DNA of 64,000 bases, taken from assembly GCA_002811645.1 (NCBI GenBank), contig PDIP01000033.1:109862-173861 (forward strand), read 5' to 3'. The notes beneath the pieces are model-generated. The model did no database searches. It saw only the letters and a list, made by a program, of their open reading frames with translations, and was not told the origin of the DNA. Shown here piece by piece: positions 29,851 through 39,739 of the stretch. The DNA is from Corallochytrium limacisporum (Eukaryota; Opisthokonta). The first letter of the stretch is position 1. Each line of letters starts with the position of its first letter. The position numbers and the translations under genes are program-made.

Positions 29851-32800
29851 TTGCGGGTGTGGGATAAAACTTCCTGCTTTGAAATGTTTGTGGCCACTCA
29901 CCCTGAACTGTGCTGTAAAATCTCGGCCCCCGCGCTCCTTCTTCGCCACCGTTCTGGGCTCCCAAGGGCGGAGACGGCCCAAGTGCACGCATCGTACGAA
30001 AGAAACCCAAACAAAAAAGTCCCAATGTCGCCGACTGGGAGTGGGACTTGCGAGCATGCAAAATCGGATTAAGATTATTGTCGGGAGTGGTCACCTGCTG
30101 GACCACTGCTGCTCACCATAACCGTCGACATCATCATCACCTGTAGTCATTCAGCACCACACTGCCAGCCACATTTGTGTACTGACAGAGTTGCACGTTC
30201 GAGTCAGGACTGGGGACATGGGTGAGTGGTCCCCTTTTACATTTCTATCGGCATCTTGCAGCATTGTGCAGAAGCTCATTGTTGGTGCTAGGAAGATGGC
30301 CGGTGCTGCTGTGGAAGCGGTATCACGTTGTAGAAGTGGGACGGACAGGTGCTTCCTGCTGGTTCTCTGACCGGTGGTGGAAAGTAGCAACTCGAGATGT
30401 GAATTGCTCGGCACGCACTGTTAGACGAGTGAGCCGTGAATACATGCAGCATGTGGCTCCAGTGACGCACGGGCCACGCGTAACCGTTTCATTTGCCCCC
30501 TGTGTGAAGAGGCTGGATGCGGCCGGACTATTTCTCTTTGGGTTGTCCTCATGGACGTAAATCCTTGCTTTGGGTGCCATGGTGTGCCAACCTCGGCTCA
30601 AGTTGCCGACTGTGTCATCGGCTGTGGTCCGTGTTGCTAAATTTGGATCCCACCCACGTTCTCCCGAAGAGAGACGACAAAATACCAAACCTTCCCTCCC
30701 AGGCCCCTCCGTCGCGCCATCGGTAGTGGATGAACCAGCAAACTTTCGATGGACGGAAGCTCGGTCGATTCGTCATTGACTTTTTCCTTGGCCGGTTTCA
30801 TTAAAAATGTTTTGTTTTGTTTGGCTCTGGGAAATGCAGTGCTGCCATCGACGAACATATTTTCAATACTTAATGTACTTAAAAATACTTGGACCCTTGT
30901 ACATTTCCCACGCAATGGTGCGGGTGCGAACGAAGAATAAGAACGAGAACCGGGTGTCAACCAAGAAGCGCAATTCAAACAAAACGTGGGCGGCCTGGCC
31001 TCTCTCCCATCTCCGCCGCATCGCTTGACAAAACACATAAACTCAGAGAGAGATTAGGTTCACCGTTCCGTGGGGGTGGCAAGTAGCCATTGCGACCTGT
31101 TCCACGTGAGCGAGGGACAGACCAGGACTGGCTTTTTACTTTGTTGGTTTCTTTTTAGTTGGCTTTCCGAACCCGCAAACGAGAGACTACTGAGTCCAAC
31201 CGAACCAAACAACAAAAAAGACAATATAAAAGAAAGGGGGAACAGAGAGGAAATGGGAAGCCTCCAGTTTCCAATGCCCCTCCCCCCTCCAAGTGCGGCG
31301 GCGGTCCCAAGCATGTTGCTCAGGTGTCCACCGCTGATGGTGTTCTGTGGCAAATTACTTATGAATGCTCGGACGACCATCTATGGTCCGCTTACGGCCT
31401 TCTGTGGGATCGAACTGGTAGTTCATCACCTACCATCATTGCCGACATATCAAACACTGCATCCGATCGGATGTCTATCGATAGCACTGGGCCGCAGGAG
31501 GCACTAAATGTAATTGCCAGTCGTCTTTGACACACATTGCCACACATTGCCATGGTCGGCGGCCATGGTGGGAGAAATGAGACAGACCGCTCTTCACAGA
31601 TACCGCCACCATTTTTCGCAAACAGCAGCAAACAGACGAGGGCAGCTGTAGCCACCGCCACCATGCCACTAGTGTGGAGCTGGTTTGTTTCACACAGTCA
31701 TGTGGTTCGATGTTCCTTGCTGTCCCTTGGTCTTGCTTCGGTTGTCGTCGTCAACCAGAATTCAATCAGTGCTAACCATACAAGGACATTCAGTGAACGG
31801 ATATCACTACACAGCAAACCTCTTTAATCTTTTTGTTTTGCAGCTCCATGTTAAAACAAAGGGGCATCAGTCGGCACCAGCAAACCTCGGAGGGTAGTGG
31901 CCGAGCGCAGGACAGGAAACTCCGTTCTGATTTGTGTGTGCAGCCAAGCACGCTAAACCGTCGGGTAACCCAATCAAGCACGGGGACGGTCGCTCCATCC
32001 CAAAAGGAATCCAGTGCCGTTCTTCGCCGTTGCTGCCTGTTTGCTGTGCGTGTTGCGTGGGTCTGTAATTCATCAGTAGTGTTTGCTTTCGTCGACCGGG
32101 CTCGTGTTGTTCCTTTCTCTGTCAATCCCTTCCCCATTCGCTCTGTTGCACTCTCACCAAAACAAACAAAACGTAAGAGACCAAAGAAAATGGGAGGGCG
32201 AAGAAACGGGAAAATCTGTGCCCCCCCCTCCCAAAGGACTAAGTCGTGCGTGCCAGGTGCTCGGTCCACGTTGCCTTCGGCCCAATGGAACTGATGCGGT
32301 GGCAGACACAATTGTCCGTGAGAAGAACGCACGAGAATGCTAGAGAGCCCCCGAGATCCACTAGCATGATGTCTAAGTGGGCCCGTGCATTTAAAGTTGC
32401 ACACAATGCGATGCTGGTGTGGCGAACTATACACCTAGTGGCCATGCTTTGTTCCGTTCGCTTAGAAAACCCCAACCAATACACATCATCACCATCACTA
32501 TCAATGAATTTGTTGTTCCCAACCCAGGTGTTAGTTGTGTACACACTGCTGTTTGGTTTGCGCTTGTGCTGTCGCTGGAGCAAGAATACTTTGCTTTTCT
32601 TTGACGTGAAGGGGTTCTGGTTTTTCGTGTGGAGAGAATCCGATACACAACCGTGAGGGCACAGGGCCGTGCTGCTCGTCTGTTCAAGGTCAGCGTATCT
32701 TCCCCCGGGAAATTTGGAAAGGCAGCAGGAACGGGATTTGCAACTAGGCGACAGTCGGGTAGCTACTGAGCTATCCGGCCATTTTGAATGCGGTCCGGAC

Positions 32801-32933
32801 TTACGCAGAGGCTGTGTGTGCTATTTCAACAGGCCAAGTGATGAATCACATGATGAGTGGTCTCAGGTGGCTTTAGGTTACTCATTCTCAGCAACGGTTC
32901 ATAGCTTGCAGATTCTGATCAAGGGTTGCAAGG

Positions 32934-35177
32934 ATGCTGTTCCTGACTGTGGCCCGGAAAACGGCCACCTCAATGGTTGGCCCCGTGGGTATGATGAATG
33001 TTGCAAGGCCCGCTGTCTTGGGTATGATGGCAAAGCGTGGTCTGTCTACGAATGTCGAGGGTAAAGAAAAGTATTTCGATAAGATTCTGATCGCCAACCG
33101 TGGTGAGATTGCTTGCCGTGTTATGGACTCCTGCAAGAAGCTCGGAATTAAGACCGTTGCAGTCTTCTCCGAAGCTGACCGGTACTCAAAGCATGTCGCC
33201 ATGGCTGACGAGGCTGTTTGTGTCGGTCCCGCGCCCTCAAGCGAGTCCTACCTGATTATGGACAACATTCTGGCTGCCGTCAAGCAGACTGGTGCCCAGG
33301 CTGTCCACCCCGGCTATGGATTCCTCAGTGAGAACACCAACTTTGCCAAGCTTCTGGAAGACAACGGTGTGGCCTTCATCGGACCGGGCTCCGAAGCCAT
33401 CCGTGCCATGGGTGACAAGATTGAGTCCAAGCACATTGCAAAGTCTGCCGGTGTCAATGTGATTCCCGGTTACGAAGGAGAGGTCCACGACATCGAAGAG
33501 GCCTTGGAGAAGATTGAAGAGATTGGTTACCCCGTGATGATCAAGGCCAGTGCCGGTGGTGGTGGCAAAGGTATGCGTGTGGCCTGGAACGCTGAGGAGG
33601 CTCGTGAGGGTTTCAAGCTGTCAAAGGCCGAGGCCAAGTCCTCCTTTGGTGACGACCGTCTGCTTATTGAACGTTTTATCGATGATCCCCGTCACGTTGA
33701 GATTCAGGTCCTTGCTGATGCCGAAGGCAATGCCATCTACGTCAACGAGCGTGAGTGCTCCATTCAGCGCCGCAACCAGAAGGTTATTGAAGAGGCTCCC
33801 TGCCCCATCATGGATGAGGAGACTCGCCGCAAGATGGGTGAGCAGGCCTGCGCCCTGGCCAAGCATGTCGGTTACAAGAGTGCCGGTACAGTCGAATTTC
33901 TGATGGATCCCCGCAAGAACTTCTATTTCCTGGAGATGAACACTCGTCTGCAGGTCGAGCACCCCATTTCCGAACTGATCTCTGGCGTCGATCTGGTCGA
34001 GCAGATGATCCGTGTTGCTGCTGGACACCCTCTGAGCTACACCCAGGCCGACATTGGCATCAAGGGCCACGCCATTGAGTGCCGTGTCTACGCTGAAGAC
34101 CACAAGAAGTACCTGCCCTCCATCGGTCGCCTGCACACCTACCAAGAGCCCCACGCCGAGGCCGGTCGCGTGCGCACCGACTCTGGTATTGTCGAAGGTA
34201 GTGAGATCTCCATGTACTACGATCCCATGATCTGCAAGCTCTGCACCCACGGTGAGACTCGTGAGGAGGCCCTCGAGCTCATGCAGAACGCTCTGGACAC
34301 CTATGTGATCAAGGGTGTGCACCACAACGCACCTCTGCTGCGTGAGGTCATTACCCACCCCCGCTTTGTGGATGCCAAGACTATCAGCACCAAGTTCCTT
34401 GCCGAGGAATACCCAGAGGGCTTCGACGGGCATGCTCTAACCAAGGATGAGGCCCATCATCTGGCCATGATTGCTGCTTCCATGTCCATGGCTGACCATC
34501 CCCGCTACGCTGAGGGCACTCGTCTGTCTACTGGTCTCAACCTGGATGAGCCCCGCCCCTTGTATGTGAAGATTGAGCCTGTCTACTACCATGCCGAGCG
34601 TAAGGACTGGGAGACCATCCGCGTAGACATCGCCTACCAGGAGGACTCTGAGACCGCCGTTATGGTATGCGATGACCGTGCCTTCCAGGCCTACAATGAC
34701 TGGTCCAGTGGCGAGTCCATTGTCGAGTCTTGGATTGCTGAGACTACCGAAGAGGTGCAGTCCATGAACGAGGACGGCTCCATGAGTGAGCCCTCTGTCG
34801 AGCCGAAGAGCTTCCGTCTGATCCACGAGGATCGACTGGCCACTGGCTACCGTCTCCGTTTCCTCGGAACTGAGTACAATGTTCATGTCCTGACTGAGGC
34901 TGCCAACAAGGCTATGGATATCGTGCCTGAGAAGGAGGTCATTGACACCGCCAAGTTCATGCTGACCCCCATGCCAGGTACCATTGTGTCTCTGGCCGTT
35001 CAGGAAGGTGAAGAAGTTTCCGAGGGACAGGAAATTGCCGTGGTTGAGGCCATGAAGATGCAGAACAGTCTGCGGGCCCAACGCTCCGGTGTCGTCAAGA
35101 AGATCCACTCTGAAGTCGGTGCCTCTCTTGCCGCCGAGGACATCATTGTCGAGTTCGAGGATGAGCCCAAGGCCTAA
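32934..35177 (+). CDS. PCCA: Propionyl-CoA carboxylase alpha subunit, mitochondrial
   Basis: A 747-aa biotin-containing subunit. A presequence rich in Met, Arg and Ala (1-38) is followed by the biotin carboxylase domain: KILIANRGEIACRV, VHPGYGFLSEN, the ATP-grasp loop ASAGGGGKGMR, and EMNTRLQVEHPISELISGVDLV. After it comes the PCC-specific BT region (about 510-665) that joins alpha to beta. The C-terminal biotinyl domain has VEAMKMQNS with the biotinylated lysine at K708. It carboxylates biotin with ATP and bicarbonate. The ATG at 32934 opens on the presequence; no other in-frame start fits better. Codon use is strongly biased, like PCCB. Confidence 0.95.
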   Translation: MLFLTVARKTATSMVGPVGMMNVARPAVLGMMAKRGLSTNVEGKEKYFDKILIANRGEIACRVMDSCKKLGIKTVAVFSEADRYSKHVAMADEAVCVGPAPSSESYLIMDNILAAVKQTGAQAVHPGYGFLSENTNFAKLLEDNGVAFIGPGSEAIRAMGDKIESKHIAKSAGVNVIPGYEGEVHDIEEALEKIEEIGYPVMIKASAGGGGKGMRVAWNAEEAREGFKLSKAEAKSSFGDDRLLIERFIDDPRHVEIQVLADAEGNAIYVNERECSIQRRNQKVIEEAPCPIMDEETRRKMGEQACALAKHVGYKSAGTVEFLMDPRKNFYFLEMNTRLQVEHPISELISGVDLVEQMIRVAAGHPLSYTQADIGIKGHAIECRVYAEDHKKYLPSIGRLHTYQEPHAEAGRVRTDSGIVEGSEISMYYDPMICKLCTHGETREEALELMQNALDTYVIKGVHHNAPLLREVITHPRFVDAKTISTKFLAEEYPEGFDGHALTKDEAHHLAMIAASMSMADHPRYAEGTRLSTGLNLDEPRPLYVKIEPVYYHAERKDWETIRVDIAYQEDSETAVMVCDDRAFQAYNDWSSGESIVESWIAETTEEVQSMNEDGSMSEPSVEPKSFRLIHEDRLATGYRLRFLGTEYNVHVLTEAANKAMDIVPEKEVIDTAKFMLTPMPGTIVSLAVQEGEEVSEGQEIAVVEAMKMQNSLRAQRSGVVKKIHSEVGASLAAEDIIVEFEDEPKA

Positions 35178-35775
35178 AGTATGGATTCACCTACCTTTCC
35201 CATTTTATAAATTTTCTTCATAGGCAGAGCTTAGTCCTTCTGTCTTGTATAAAGCAAGCAAACAACACCCATGCGTGAAAAGCCAAAATAGAAAAAAGTA
35301 AAGCTATCATCAACTTGACAACTCATTGCGAGGTCGCAAGCTAGGTCTTCAAGCCTCGGACCCCCTTTCCCGTCTGTGGAAATCAATTCATTGAAACTGG
35401 TTAGGGTTCCGTTGGTTTAGGGGCCTGATTTATTGTGGGGTAGAACCCCTCCTCCCCCTCCCCTTCGCCTCCCGTTTGACCCGCGTGGATTCCTCGCGGT
35501 CATTCTGTTACCCAGAAGCCATTGAATAGTATGTCCTCAGTCTCTCATGACTGGGCGCAACGTCCCATCGGTAGGCGCATATGTGAGAGCCATCGTCTGC
35601 CGTGAACTACGTTCCTTGGATTGTGATCACATTCATAAGCGGCCGATCCATCGCAATGTAGGGGTTTATTCATGTATTTATGGACGACTACTGAAGCATG
35701 ATATATTGACCCGATGGCAGCCGTTCTACAACACGAATGCATGCTGGCAGACTTCGTGCATGTACACAAATCGGA
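35178..35775. promoter_or_regulatory. Intergenic, PCCA 3' end / RSL1D1-like upstream region
   Basis: 598 bp. A C-rich run of short C5-C4 blocks (about 35445-35466) lies some 310 bp before the next start. No gene is seen. Confidence 0.4.
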
Positions 35776-36780
35776 ATGGTCAAGAAAAGTGCAACCATGA
35801 TCTCATCGACCAAGGCCAAGGCCAAGGGCAAGGCTTCTGCAACAAAGGCAGTGACAAAGAAGACATCTGTAAGTAAGACTGCCAATGGAAAGTCGCTGGC
35901 CAAGAAAGCATCTTCCACAAAGGCTGACGCAAATATAAAGAAGGTCGACGTCAAGTCTAGTAGTAACAAAACTGATGCTATGCAGCGTAAGAAGGATGCC
36001 AAGGCCGCAGCAAAGGCCAAGAAAAAGGAGGAAAAGCGCAAGATGTATGATATGGACCCGTTGGATGGTGAACTGAGTCAGGAAGCATCGCTCTTGGACA
36101 AGAAGCAAGTGGCTAAGGCCATCGCTGCTTTGCAGAAGCATGCTGGCAGCGGCACTGGAAAAGAGGCTCTGCTGGACAGCGATGCCTTTATCAACCTGAC
36201 CTTCGCTGTCAAGAAGATCCCCCAGGAGAGCAAGGGCCTGCTGCCTGTTGATATTCCCAACACCCTGTACACACCGGATGACTCCAATATTCTGTTTGTG
36301 AGCAAGGACCCGCAGCGCATCTACAAGGATCTCATGACCAGCCAGGAGATCCAGGGAATTGACCGTGTGATTGGCGTGAGCAAGCTGAAAGCCAAATTCC
36401 AGCCGTATGAAGCTAAGCGGCAGTTGGCTGCGATGTACGATCTTGTCCTCTGCGATGATCGAGTGCTACCAACTCTTCCTCGTATCCTCGGACGTGACGT
36501 CTACACGAAAAAGAAGGGACCTGTCCCTATTCAAATGGCCAAAGGAGATCCGAAGAGGAATATTGAGAAGGCTATGACACGGACGTACCTAAGCATTGGA
36601 AAGGGAGCCACCAGTGCTGTGCGTATCGCAAGGCTCAATTTCAGCAAGGCGGATGCGGTCGAGAACGTAATGGAAGGTTTTGAAAGCGTGCTGAAACATG
36701 TTCCCAAAGGAATGAAGAACATTCGCAGTGTGCACTTGAAGACAGACACATCAGTGGCAGTTCCTCTGTATGAGTACTAA
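35776..36780 (+). CDS. Ribosomal L1-domain protein, RSL1D1/UTP30/CIC1-like (nucleolar)
   Basis: A 334-aa protein. The N-terminal ~100 residues are lysine-rich (repeats of KAKGK, KKDAKAAAKAKKKEEKRK), fitting nucleolar localisation. The ribosomal-L1 fold follows: NLTFAVKKIPQESKGLLPV, ILFVSKDPQRIYKDLM, VIGVSKLKAKFQPYEAKRQL, YDLVLCDDRVLPTLPRILGR and the closing strands. The extra basic N-terminus and a FLCDDRV-like block place it with the ribosome-biogenesis L1 proteins rather than L10a or mitochondrial L1. Function: pre-rRNA processing, inferred. Start choice is uncertain: ATG 35776 is preferred because the lysine-rich part begins there; ATG 35737 would add 13 residues (MHAGRLRACTQIG). Confidence 0.85.
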   Translation: MVKKSATMISSTKAKAKGKASATKAVTKKTSVSKTANGKSLAKKASSTKADANIKKVDVKSSSNKTDAMQRKKDAKAAAKAKKKEEKRKMYDMDPLDGELSQEASLLDKKQVAKAIAALQKHAGSGTGKEALLDSDAFINLTFAVKKIPQESKGLLPVDIPNTLYTPDDSNILFVSKDPQRIYKDLMTSQEIQGIDRVIGVSKLKAKFQPYEAKRQLAAMYDLVLCDDRVLPTLPRILGRDVYTKKKGPVPIQMAKGDPKRNIEKAMTRTYLSIGKGATSAVRIARLNFSKADAVENVMEGFESVLKHVPKGMKNIRSVHLKTDTSVAVPLYEY

Positions 36781-37696
36781 AAACCCAGTGATCGCAAATA
36801 GACAGTAAAGAAAATAGTTCCAAGAGTGGTCTTAGTTGGGATACGCAAGCGAGTTTTCGATTTTATGTTATGTGAGTTGGTTTGATAATTGTGGAATGAG
36901 AGCACGAGAATGAGAATACGAGTACCACAGAGATATGTACGAGGACTATACCCAGCTTGCATGAAAGAGAACCTTGATGCGCTGGACCTGATCAACCTCG
37001 CCGCAGGGGGATCTGGCACGCGAATACACAAACAACCAGATATCCCCCTGCCTTACAGGCACGAACACTTTTAAGACAGAGTGTGCGGCAGTGTATTGTA
37101 TACGTTAATCTCGCCACTCAAAGTACCTGAAGCGTCCAAGCTTTGACCCCTTGCCACAGAGACCGGCGGGTCTCTCGCGTTCTGGGGCCAGATCGGAAAG
37201 GCCCCGCCTCTTGGGTGTCACCTGCCTCCCGTCGTACTGCCTTAAGCACTATCCAGTCTTTCGCTCCCTCCACCGGTCTTTCCGCTGTTCGGGCTCGCGG
37301 GGCTTTTTCTTAGCTTGGAATTCCCGTGTCTCCCACCGACATTGTTTTGGCTTTCGGGACAAAAACCTCGGGGAATTCGACTGCATGGAGAAAATAGGCC
37401 CCGTTCAAAACCTGTTTGCAAACACTTTCTTCCTCTGCGTGCGGTCCCCCAACCTCTGATTTATTTTTTCCCCTTTGTTTGCAAGCTGTCCGTGGCCTTT
37501 ATATGGCATTTGTTTGGACGAACGTTATCGCGTAGGGTGCGATCGAGCACGATTGGGGGAGTCGAACACATGCCGTGCCGATGTTGTTGTGTTTACCGTG
37601 AACAGGTATTTGATCCTGGCCTTGAAATAAAAGGGAACCTTCTTAGCATTTGTGGCAGTTGATGTATCGATCTTGCGCAAACCTATTCCGGCAATC
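36781..37696. promoter_or_regulatory. Intergenic, upstream of the lectin gene
   Basis: 916 bp. It carries an extended copy of the recurrent motif (37158-37175), 522 bp before the start codon. The rest is mixed CT-rich and AT-rich sequence; no gene is seen. Confidence 0.45.
37158..37175. promoter_or_regulatory. Dyad AGAGACC-GGCG-GGTCTCT, containing GCGGGTCTC
   Basis: A 7-bp perfect inverted repeat (37158-37164 and 37169-37175) around GGCG. The exact 9-mer GCGGGTCTC is at 37166-37174. Nearly the same sequence recurs near 60924. Confidence 0.55.
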
Positions 37697-39187
37697 ATGC
37701 GCATCCAGGTGTATCAGTGGCTGCTTGCCCTGTTGTTGGCAGGGTCTGTGGCAGGTCACGTACAGGTCTCACCGACTCGGTATCTGTACAAGAACTCTTT
37801 CCGTACACCTCATATTGTGGACAAGGCTACGCAGAAGAATCCTCATTGGAGCTTCCTAGGAGATGTTCGGGTTACGCCGTTCATTCTCTTCTTGGTGCAG
37901 TCCAAGCCAATGAGCTCGGGCCTGGCTCAGTCTATGAATCCTTTCCGTTACGAATACTTTCAAATTGATGTGCAGTTCAGGGTGAGGGGTAAGTCTTCAG
38001 ATGGTGCCGGTGGTATTGCAATCTGGCTCACTGACGAACCGCAGGGTTTGGGAAATCTGTTTGGAGGACGGGAAGAGTACTCCGGCATGGGTGTCTTCAT
38101 CGACACGTTTAACGATGAGGACCGCGCAGATACGCCTCGCATTGCTACGGTACTGAACGAGGAGTCCCGTGAGTTGGATCCTAATAGCGATCTGGCAGAC
38201 GTGTGGAATGGGTTCTGCGGCAAAGTGCCCATTCGCAACACTCAGGAGAAAGCCACCGTTCGCATTTCTTACACACCCGACAAAGAATTTGTTGTGCAAT
38301 ACACGGACAGCGCCCGCAAAGACGACTTTCATTTGTGCCACAAGCTCCGTGACGTTGACTTCAAGCCCGAAAATAAGTTCTTCGCCATCAGTGCGCAAAA
38401 CAAGCAATATGTAGACAGCACGGAGGTCTTCAGCTTCATGGTAACTGCGTTGAAGACGGAAGATGATATCGAGGCCGAGCAGATGAATCAGGACAGCGTT
38501 GTTCATGATCACGACGGCGGGGAGGCCGAGATTTTGAATGAATACGAGGCCAGTTCGGAACAAATGAAGAAGGACTTTGGTGGCAAGAGCGCCACAGCAG
38601 CCTCCGGTGATGGCCAGAGCCTGGAGATGCGCGAGGTAGAAGCGAAATTACAGGTCGTGGAGGACTTCGTCAGTGAAGAACTAGACGACCATGAAGTCCG
38701 TCTGAAGGCTATAGAGGGACTTATGGACACCATTGTTATGCACGGCAAAGGAGGTGGCGGTCACGATGATGATAACGGCGGATCAGGGACTCGCAGCGTG
38801 GACACTGCTAACTTGGTCAAGCATGACAGCTTTAGAGAGTTGCAGAAGCAAGTGAACCGAATGGAAACGAAGATTCAAAACCAGGGCACGCGTGCCGGTG
38901 GAAGCGCCCCTCCAGATGACAGCGAGCTGAAAGAATTGCGTGATGAAATAGCGTCGCTGAACAAAGAGGTTACCTCTTTGAAGCGCTCAGTGAATGATCA
39001 GAAGAAGCAGCTAAGTGGTGTACAGATGGCCAACGACCGCTTGCATAACAGATTGGCTGGAAATGCCTCAACTGAATCTGATTCTTCACTTCTGTACCTT
39101 GTCCTTTTCGGCCTTCTGATCCTGGCCGTCGGCTTTGCCATCTATGTGATCCGCGAACGCCAGCGTCGCAAGGAGCACTTGTTGTAA
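37697..39187 (+). CDS. L-type lectin cargo receptor, ERGIC-53/Emp47 family
   Basis: A 496-aa type I membrane protein that would ferry glycoproteins from ER to Golgi. Residues 1-20 are a signal peptide (MRIQVYQWLLALLLAGSVAG). A legume-lectin-like domain spans about 21-250, with RVRGKSSDGAGGIAIWLTDEP, MGVFIDTFNDEDRAD (the metal-binding Asp/Asn loop) and the paired cysteines. Charged helices and a coiled coil follow (about 280-450, ELKELRDEIASLNKEVTSLK). A single TM segment (about 465-485) precedes a short basic tail RERQRRKEHLL. The final LL resembles the ER-export/retrieval ends of yeast Emp46/47 (family knowledge). The first ATG gives the signal peptide; an upstream in-frame GTG is rejected. 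Confidence 0.9.
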   Translation: MRIQVYQWLLALLLAGSVAGHVQVSPTRYLYKNSFRTPHIVDKATQKNPHWSFLGDVRVTPFILFLVQSKPMSSGLAQSMNPFRYEYFQIDVQFRVRGKSSDGAGGIAIWLTDEPQGLGNLFGGREEYSGMGVFIDTFNDEDRADTPRIATVLNEESRELDPNSDLADVWNGFCGKVPIRNTQEKATVRISYTPDKEFVVQYTDSARKDDFHLCHKLRDVDFKPENKFFAISAQNKQYVDSTEVFSFMVTALKTEDDIEAEQMNQDSVVHDHDGGEAEILNEYEASSEQMKKDFGGKSATAASGDGQSLEMREVEAKLQVVEDFVSEELDDHEVRLKAIEGLMDTIVMHGKGGGGHDDDNGGSGTRSVDTANLVKHDSFRELQKQVNRMETKIQNQGTRAGGSAPPDDSELKELRDEIASLNKEVTSLKRSVNDQKKQLSGVQMANDRLHNRLAGNASTESDSSLLYLVLFGLLILAVGFAIYVIRERQRRKEHLL

Positions 39188-39739
39188 CTAGTCTGCAAAG
39201 AGAATGAAAACAGAATTAGCTTCATTAAAGGACAACTTGACAATGATGAATAGCCCAAGTACCGCAACGCGTTGATGTCGGCTGGCCCACATCGGAGGGA
39301 CCTCATTTCCACTACTGTACGTCTCCGTACCGTGCCCACCCGCCCCCTCCCGCACTATTTTCTCCAGGGTTCTCCGGCAACAATGGCCAGGCCCCAGTTG
39401 GTCCGCAGTAATCCGCGTCGTCGTTAGTGTGATAGGCTGCACACAGTGAAGTTTACCGCCGCATTGCAAATTTCAGGAACAAGTTATGAATATACACATT
39501 ATCGCTAGATCGTATACTGGTATTTGTTTTTTGCTTCAAAGGTTATTCGCAATCGTTGTCTGGTAGCACAAGTTTAACTTCCGCGGGTTCGTCGACAAGA
39601 AACCGACGAAAACAGTGGAATTGTCACATTTCTCAGGATTTTGTGGGAATTATGAGCGCATTAAGGGTTATGCAAGCAAACTCATTAATGGTACTATGGT
39701 TAACATGAAACGGTGGAACACGCATAGAAAATAATAACA
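39188..39739. promoter_or_regulatory. Intergenic, lectin 3' end / Elongin A upstream region
   Basis: 552 bp, without a C/G homopolymer or the 9-mer motif. No gene is seen. The last ~250 bp before the start are AT-rich. Confidence 0.4.

Larger units (their letters stand above)
29292..32933. promoter_or_regulatory. 3.6-kb divergent region between PCCB and PCCA
   Basis: No conserved protein is encoded here; open frames are short or low-complexity. Contents: C10 tract (29600-29609), (TG)n at 29828-29850, an AT-rich patch with CAATACTTAATGTACT (30864-30879), short C-runs near 31275, and a C8 tract (32221-32228). It contains the promoters of both PCC subunits, the C10 lying 309 bp from the PCCB start and the C8 706 bp from the PCCA start. 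A small non-coding RNA or a multi-exon gene cannot be excluded. Confidence 0.45.

Noticed and set aside
30190-30206. GTTCGAGTC resembling a tRNA B-box
   Set aside because: No A-box at the right distance and no cloverleaf arms could be drawn.
31790-32434. 214-codon minus-strand frame in the PCC spacer
   Set aside because: The composition is low-complexity, no domain is seen, and it crosses a C8 tract. Not supported as a gene.
33621-34433. 270-codon frame antisense to PCCA
   Set aside because: It is a shadow of the biotin carboxylase domain.
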